Positions 5,879 through 10,620 of a stretch of DNA of 10,620 nucleotides are shown piece after piece (the first letter of the stretch is position 1; every line of letters starts with the position of its first letter). The notes beneath the pieces are model-generated. The model made no database searches. It was not told where the DNA came from and saw nothing but the letters and a program-made list of their open reading frames with translations. A program made the translations under genes and the position numbers. The DNA is taken from NCBI GenBank assembly GCA_028275205.1, contig JAPWVB010000036.1, positions 1-10,620 on the forward strand. The letters are read 5' to 3'. This DNA comes from Candidatus Acetothermia bacterium (GTDB lineage: Bacteria > Bipolaricaulota > Bipolaricaulia > RBG-16-55-9 > DRXL01).

Positions 5879-8248
5879 ATGACAGGAGTCGTCGAAGTGC
5901 AGCGAGGGCCGTGGAAGCTCTCCACCGGGAAGGTCGCGCGACAAGCCGACGCCGCGGTCTTGGTCGAATACGGCGAGACCGTGGTCTTGGTCACGGTGAC
6001 GCGCGGTGAGGCCGAAAATCTCGATTATTTCCCGCTGACGGTAGACTTTGAGGAGAAGTTCTACGCCACGGGGAAGATCCCCGGCGGGTTCCTCAAGCGC
6101 GAGGGCAAGCCCTCCGAGGCCGCGATCTTGAGTGCCCGCATGATTGACCGTCCCATCCGCCCGCTCTTCCCTCCAAACTATCGAGAGAAGGTGCACATCG
6201 TCGCTACTGTGCTCTCCGCAGACAATGAGCACTGCCCGTCGATCGCTGGGCTGCTGGGAGCATCCGCAGCGTTGATGATGAGCGCCGCTCCCTTCCAGGG
6301 GCCCATCGCCGGGGTGCGCGTCGGGCGCATCAACGGGCAGCTCGTCGCTAACCCCTCCGACGCTGAGCTCGAACAGTCCGACATGGAGATCATCGTCGCG
6401 GGCAACAAAGAGAAGATCTTGATGGTCGAGGGCTCCATGAACGAAGTCCCCGAAGAAGAAGTGCTCGAAGCCCTCGCGTTCGCCCAGGGCGAGATCAGAA
6501 ATCTCATCGCTTTGCAAGAGGAGTTTTTGGCGAAGCTCCCCCCGCGCGAGAAGGTCCAGCCCGCACCAGCCCCCGACACGAGCGCGCTGCGCGACGCCCT
6601 CAGAGCGCTCGTGTGGGATCAGTTTGAGAGCTTGCGTGGGCCAGGGATGACCAAGCTCCAGCGCGAAGCGAAAGCCGATGCCATCCGCGACGAAGCTATC
6701 GAAAAGATTCTCGCAGAAAAGCAAGCCGCAGGAGTCACCGATCCGGCCGAGCTTGAAACCCTCAAAAAGCAGCTTACGGAGATCTTTACGGAGCTGTTAG
6801 AAGAGTTTGTGCGCGTGAGCACGCTGACCACAAAGATTCGCATGGACGGGCGGCGCGCTGAGGAGCTGCGCCCGATCTGGTGCGAAGTTGGGCTTCTGCC
6901 TAGGGTGCACGGCTCGGCGCTCTTCACCCGCGGCGAGACCCAGAGCCTCGGCACCGTGACGTTGGGCACCTCGAGCTTAGACGAGCAGATCATAGACCGA
7001 ATGCTCGAGGAGGGCCGCGAGCGATTTATGCTGCACTATAACTTCCCGCCCTACAGCGTTGGGGAGGCAGGGCGCATGGGCCCACCGGGCCGCCGCGAGA
7101 TCGGCCACGGAAACTTAGCCAAAAACGCTCTCAAGGCCGTCATCCCCAGCGAAGACGAGTTCCCCTATATTATCCGGGTCGTCTCGGAGATCTTAGAATC
7201 TAATGGGTCTTCGTCAATGGCCACAGTCTGCTCAAGCTCGTTAGCGTTGATGGACGCTGGGGTGCCCATCAAGAAGCCCGTCGCCGGGATCGCCATGGGG
7301 CTGCTCACCCACAACTCAGACTATATGATTCTCACGGACCTAGCCGGCTACGAAGATCACTTTGGCGATATGGACTTCAAGCTCGCTGGCACGAGAGACG
7401 GTCTCACGGCCTTCCAGATGGACGTTAAGATTCACGGAATTACGCTGCAGATCGCGAAAGAGACGATGCTGCAGGCGCGCGCTGCGCGGCTCCAAATCTT
7501 AGATATTATGAATAAGACGCTCAGCGCGCCGCGCCCGCACTTGAGCCGCTTTGCTCCCATCTTAGAGGTCATCCCCATTGACCCGGAGAAGATCGGCTTA
7601 GTCATCGGGCCGGGCGGCAAGACTATCCGCGCGCTGCAAGCCGAAACGGATACCGAGATTGATATCGACGACGAGAAGAACGTCGTGAAGATCTCCGGGC
7701 ACTCCGCGGAGATGGTCCGCAAGGCACGCGAGCGCATCGAGCAGATGACCGAGGAGATCGCCGTGGGCAATCGCTATACTGGGAGAGTGACGCGCATCGA
7801 AAAGTTCGGCGCGTTCGTCGAGCTGCCCAACGGCGTCCAAGGGCTCATTCGTATCTCTGACCTATCGGATCGCTATGTGAAGAAAGTGGAAGACGTGGTC
7901 AAGATCGGCGACGTCGTAACCGTCGAAGTGATCGAAGTGGACGAGATGAACCGGGTCAACCTCAAGCTGGTCCGCGATAAGGAAGCGCCCTCGCCCGGGG
8001 CAGTCAAAGTCGGCGACGTGCTTACGGGGAAGATCGTGGGGCTTGCGGACTACGGAGCGTTTGTCGAGACGGAGGCGGGCGTGCGCGGGTTGATTCACAT
8101 CTCGCAGCTTGCTGACGGCTACGTCGAGCGCGTCGAGGATGTCGTCAAGGTTGGCGATCCTGTGCTCGTCCAGGTGATTCGCATTGATAAAGAGGGGCGC
8201 TACGCCTTCAAGCGCCTAGGGAAGGCAGGGCTGAAGATCAAGACCTGA
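5879..8248 (+). CDS. pnp: Polyribonucleotide nucleotidyltransferase with two S1 domains
   Basis: PNPase degrades RNA 3'-to-5' using phosphate, as a trimeric ring. Domains in order: first RNase PH domain (about 1-210, with LKREGKPSE and DRPIRPLFP), all-alpha linker (about 230-320), second catalytic RNase PH domain (about 320-550), KH domain with IGPGGKT at 576-582, then two tandem S1 domains (about 630-698 and 708-780). The catalytic set EDHFGDMDFK gives Asp 493, Asp 499 and Lys 501, matching E. coli Asp 486, Asp 492 and Lys 494. SNGSSSMATVCSSS is the phosphate-site region. At 789 residues it is about 80 longer than the usual form of roughly 710, and the excess equals the extra S1 domain. The two S1 copies are identical at about half of 68 aligned positions by hand count. 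The stop TGA overlaps the next ATG (TGATG). Expression is probably influenced by the upstream hairpin. Confidence 0.97.
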   Translation: MTGVVEVQRGPWKLSTGKVARQADAAVLVEYGETVVLVTVTRGEAENLDYFPLTVDFEEKFYATGKIPGGFLKREGKPSEAAILSARMIDRPIRPLFPPNYREKVHIVATVLSADNEHCPSIAGLLGASAALMMSAAPFQGPIAGVRVGRINGQLVANPSDAELEQSDMEIIVAGNKEKILMVEGSMNEVPEEEVLEALAFAQGEIRNLIALQEEFLAKLPPREKVQPAPAPDTSALRDALRALVWDQFESLRGPGMTKLQREAKADAIRDEAIEKILAEKQAAGVTDPAELETLKKQLTEIFTELLEEFVRVSTLTTKIRMDGRRAEELRPIWCEVGLLPRVHGSALFTRGETQSLGTVTLGTSSLDEQIIDRMLEEGRERFMLHYNFPPYSVGEAGRMGPPGRREIGHGNLAKNALKAVIPSEDEFPYIIRVVSEILESNGSSSMATVCSSSLALMDAGVPIKKPVAGIAMGLLTHNSDYMILTDLAGYEDHFGDMDFKLAGTRDGLTAFQMDVKIHGITLQIAKETMLQARAARLQILDIMNKTLSAPRPHLSRFAPILEVIPIDPEKIGLVIGPGGKTIRALQAETDTEIDIDDEKNVVKISGHSAEMVRKARERIEQMTEEIAVGNRYTGRVTRIEKFGAFVELPNGVQGLIRISDLSDRYVKKVEDVVKIGDVVTVEVIEVDEMNRVNLKLVRDKEAPSPGAVKVGDVLTGKIVGLADYGAFVETEAGVRGLIHISQLADGYVERVEDVVKVGDPVLVQVIRIDKEGRYAFKRLGKAGLKIKT

Positions 8249-9522
8249 TGCGCGAACTCTATCCCAACTGCTACGCAGAGCAGCTCGAAAACGGCGTCCG
8301 GGTGCTCGTGGAGCCCATAGAGGATCGCCCGTTAGCGCTGGGCGTGTGGGTACGCGTGGGCAGCCGCGATGAGCCCGCTCATCAAGCGGGCATGGCCCAC
8401 TTCATCGAGCACATGGTCTTCAAGGGAACCCTCAACAGAACGGCGTTTCAGATCTCCGAGGAAGTAGACGCCCTCGGCGGGTACATCAACGCCATGACCC
8501 ACAAAGAGTATACGCTCTTTCACATTGATGTCCTTCCAGAGCACCTCGAGGCTGCTTTGGATATTCTTGCAGACTTAGTGAAGAACCCGCGCTTCGCCGA
8601 AGAAGATATCCGCAAAGAGCAAGGGGTCGTGCTCGAAGAGATCCGCATGACGGAAGACAACCCCCAAGAGAAAGTCTTCGATCTCTTTGTGGAGCGCATC
8701 TGGGATCATCAGCATCCCATGGCGCGGCCCATCTTGGGGAAAGCCGAGATGGTGCAGCGCTTTGACCGTTCGGGGATCATTGAATTTCACAGATACTATC
8801 AGCCGGAGCACTTGATCGTGACCGCGGCGGGAGCGATCGCGCCCCAGCGAGTGGTGGACGCCGTCAAGAGGGTGTTTGGGGGATTGGAGCCTGGGGCGCG
8901 TCTGCCGTCGCGTCAGCCCCCGCAGCCCACTAAGCACTTCTATATTGAAGATCGCGACTCTCAGCAAGCGAATTTAGTCTTGGGTGTGCCCAGCGTCGGG
9001 CGCCACGACGAACGCAGATTCGCTCTCGAAGTGATGAACACGATCCTTGGCGGGGGCATGAGCTCGCGCCTCTTCAAGAAGATTCGCGAAGAGCTGGGGC
9101 TCGCCTATGCGGTCTTCAGCAGCGCCAATCTCTTTGAGGACAGCGGGCTTTTTATCATCTATGTGGGCACAGACCCCAAGAACGCCCGCCAGACGGTCGA
9201 AATCTCAATAGAAGAGATATATCGTCTGGTGCGGGAGCCCGTGCCACAGAGCGAGCTGCGACTAGCCAAAGAGAAGCTCAAGGGCAACATTCTGTTGGGG
9301 CTGGAGACGGCACACTCGCGGATGGTGCGCCTTGGGATTGGGGAGCTCTATCAGATTCACGCGCCGGTCGAAGAGCTGGTGCAGAAGATCGAGCAGGTCA
9401 CTTCCGAAGAGATCCAACAGATTGCGCGCGAGCTCTTCAGCAGTGATGGCTTGAGCTTGAGCGCCGTGGGGCCGGAGGCAAAGCTACGCAACCTAGAGCC
9501 CATCTTCACCGTAAGAGCGTAA
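8248..9522 (+). CDS. M16-family zinc peptidase (processing-peptidase-like)
   Basis: A 424-residue peptidase of the M16B group (mitochondrial processing peptidase beta/YmxG-PepR type). The inverted zinc motif HFIEH is at 51-55 with catalytic Glu 54; the third ligand fits Glu 131 in VVLEEIRMTEDNP, 76 residues after His 55 as in the family. The C-terminal half has GGGMSSRLFKKIREELGLAY, the usual substrate-side loop including the Arg/Tyr pair region. No signal peptide is present, so it is cytoplasmic. The start ATG overlaps the pnp stop as TGATG and lacks a strong ribosome-binding site, which implies translational coupling. An M16 peptidase directly after rpsO-pnp is a frequent order in Gram-positive and several deep-branching bacteria. 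Natural substrates are unknown. It ends the operon before a hairpin terminator. Confidence 0.94.
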   Translation: MRELYPNCYAEQLENGVRVLVEPIEDRPLALGVWVRVGSRDEPAHQAGMAHFIEHMVFKGTLNRTAFQISEEVDALGGYINAMTHKEYTLFHIDVLPEHLEAALDILADLVKNPRFAEEDIRKEQGVVLEEIRMTEDNPQEKVFDLFVERIWDHQHPMARPILGKAEMVQRFDRSGIIEFHRYYQPEHLIVTAAGAIAPQRVVDAVKRVFGGLEPGARLPSRQPPQPTKHFYIEDRDSQQANLVLGVPSVGRHDERRFALEVMNTILGGGMSSRLFKKIREELGLAYAVFSSANLFEDSGLFIIYVGTDPKNARQTVEISIEEIYRLVREPVPQSELRLAKEKLKGNILLGLETAHSRMVRLGIGELYQIHAPVEELVQKIEQVTSEEIQQIARELFSSDGLSLSAVGPEAKLRNLEPIFTVRA

Positions 9523-9558
9523 AAGAATGCCGTGAGAGGGATCTTCCCTCTCACGGCA
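9521..9558 (-). terminator. Hairpin terminator between convergent genes
   Basis: A perfect 14-bp stem (9528-9541 with 9545-9558) closes a 3-nt loop. On the minus strand it is followed by TTCTTTT (9527-9521), making it an intrinsic terminator for the beta-propeller gene. On the plus strand the same hairpin follows the M16 stop by 5 nt but lacks a T-run, so it may end or protect that transcript less efficiently. Confidence 0.88.
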
Positions 9559-9586
9559 CCCTGGGTGGAGCAACAACTGCGGATCG

Positions 9587-10620
9587 TTACGGCTCATCCC
9601 CTCTCAGCTGTGGGCACAGCCCATCTAAGATATAGAGATTGAGCTCGCCGGGCTTGGCGGTGTTGGCCGCCCAGAGCTGTCGTTGGATGCGGCTCACGAG
9701 CTCCGGGTTCCCCGGCACTCGCTCTTGAATAGTCAACGGCACAAAGAGCGCCACCGGGCCCAACTTCTCCGCAACAGCATACGGCGTCACGGCGTGGAAC
9801 GGGTCTTTGCCCGTAGGAACAGTGGGGTTGGGACTGCTGATGAACTGCGCGACGGCTACAGCGATCGCGCTCTGGCCATCACCTGAATTCACCGTATACG
9901 CGCAGAAGCGCACCGAATCGAGAAAGATCGCGGCGGGCTTGCCCCCAGCAGACACGGTCGAGTCTACAATATGCGGCGCTGTGATTGTCACGCGGCTGAT
10001 CGTATTGTCCCCTTGATTGATGAAGTACGCATACATATCGCCGAGCCATGAGCCAACATTCGTCGCGATGGCGCTCGGCTGTGGGCCGGTCTGAACCGTA
10101 GCGATCACTCTGTAGCGATTCTCGTTGGCCGGATCGTCATTGATATCAATGATGCCGATCGTATTGCTGCCCGTGTTGGTGACGAACGCGCGGTTGTGCG
10201 CACCCGATGAGTAGAGCGCGATGGCGCTGGGCTGGGTGCCGACTTTGACCGTCGCTTTGAGCGCATTCGTCTGGGTATTGATGACCGAGACCGAGCCGTC
10301 GTCGGCGTTCACAACGTAGAGATCGGCGTTATGGGTGGCGCGAGCGAGCGCGACGGGCCTCTTCCCCACGGCGATCTCGGCGCGCACGGCGCCGCCGGGC
10401 AGGGCGACCACGAAGACTTTGTTGGCAGCTGCGTCAGCGACGAACGCCGTAGCGCAGTCGCGATTGACCGCGAGCGCGCTGGGATTGGCTATCGCGACGC
10501 TGGTGCTCGCAACGATCTCCTTGGAGAACGTGTTGATGACCTGCAGGGTCGTGCCCTCTGCAGACCTACTGGCAGCAATGAGCCCACTGCCCCCGGCGCA
10601 CGACGCCAACCCCACGATAT
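9587..10620 (-). CDS. YVTN-type beta-propeller repeat protein, partial
   Basis: The C-terminal 344 codons of a gene open to the right window edge. Several propeller blades of about 45 residues repeat a pattern of P-SAIA, a strand with Ala-Phe-Val, N-x-G-x-N-T-I and V-I-x-T. Examples are LYVVNADDGSVSVINTQT, AFVTNTGSNTIGIIDIND and AYFINQGDNTISRVTIT. This is the YVTN/lactonase-like seven-bladed fold common in exported bacterial proteins. A GTG at 10615 is possible, but the frame stays open beyond it. The sequence LASC just after the GTG resembles a lipobox, but a Cys at the same blade position recurs (RDCATAF, RFCAYTV), so an internal blade is at least as likely. The last 80 or so residues leave the repeat pattern. 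Function is unknown; no catalytic site was recognised. Confidence 0.82.
   Translation of the reverse strand, partial: IVGLASCAGGSGLIAASRSAEGTTLQVINTFSKEIVASTSVAIANPSALAVNRDCATAFVADAAANKVFVVALPGGAVRAEIAVGKRPVALARATHNADLYVVNADDGSVSVINTQTNALKATVKVGTQPSAIALYSSGAHNRAFVTNTGSNTIGIIDINDDPANENRYRVIATVQTGPQPSAIATNVGSWLGDMYAYFINQGDNTISRVTITAPHIVDSTVSAGGKPAAIFLDSVRFCAYTVNSGDGQSAIAVAVAQFISSPNPTVPTGKDPFHAVTPYAVAEKLGPVALFVPLTIQERVPGNPELVSRIQRQLWAANTAKPGELNLYILDGLCPQLRGDEP

Noticed and set aside
5834..6724. Long open frame on the minus strand (296 codons) opposite pnp
   Set aside because: It lies antisense to the conserved first RNase PH domain of PNPase, resembles no family, and is explained by codon bias of the plus-strand gene.
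10604..10615. Lipoprotein start (GTG plus LASC lipobox) for the beta-propeller gene
   Set aside because: The frame is open to the window edge, and Cys recurs at the same blade position elsewhere in the protein, so LASC is probably an internal strand; undecidable here.

Overview
The window is a G+C-rich stretch of bacterial chromosome made mostly of housekeeping genes, with secreted-protein genes at both edges and one between serS and trpS. Promoters follow the sigma-70 pattern, ribosome-binding sites are AAGGAG-like, genes are packed with ATGA/TGATG overlaps, and terminators are intrinsic hairpins. The serS, trpS, rpsO and pnp products are all bacterial in type. No phage, transposon, CRISPR, tRNA or rRNA sequence was seen. 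The taxon cannot be fixed from sequence alone. An uncultivated, possibly thermophilic lineage such as Bipolaricaulota/Acetothermia would fit, but that is a guess.

Layout. (1) Positions 2-325 hold the 3' end of a secreted-type FG-GAP/VCBS repeat gene, closed by a strong terminator (342-379). (2) A -10-like box and a good ribosome-binding site lead into serS (427-1707). Its stop overlaps, as ATGA, the start of a secreted CARDB-domain zinc metalloprotease (1704-2966). (3) trpS runs convergently on the minus strand (3001-3990). Its upstream region holds a textbook TTGACA-17-TATAAT promoter and a possible 13-codon leader ORF with one Trp codon, ending 10 nt before trpS. (4) A divergent promoter drives mtaD (4155-5447) with a predicted leader of only about 9 nt. 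(5) mtaD is followed at close spacing by rpsO (5473-5742), pnp (5879-8248) and an M16 zinc protease (8248-9522). A near-continuous 75-nt hairpin lies between rpsO and pnp, and the PNPase carries two tandem S1 domains instead of the usual one. (6) A 14-bp hairpin terminator separates this operon from a convergent YVTN-type beta-propeller gene (9587 to the right edge, minus strand).

How the genes work together. serS and trpS charge tRNA. mtaD deaminates methylthioadenosine/S-adenosylhomocysteine and so handles by-products of methylation and polyamine metabolism. rpsO-pnp-M16 protease is a conserved bacterial neighbourhood linking the small ribosomal subunit, RNA decay and proteolysis. The long hairpin before pnp sits where the RNase III-processed autoregulatory leader lies in Escherichia coli, which suggests a similar feedback on PNPase. 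The best candidates for something undescribed are the trpS leader ORF, the pnp leader hairpin and the duplicated S1 domain. Each is a regulatory or domain-level oddity in an otherwise ordinary region; no new defence or mobile system was found.
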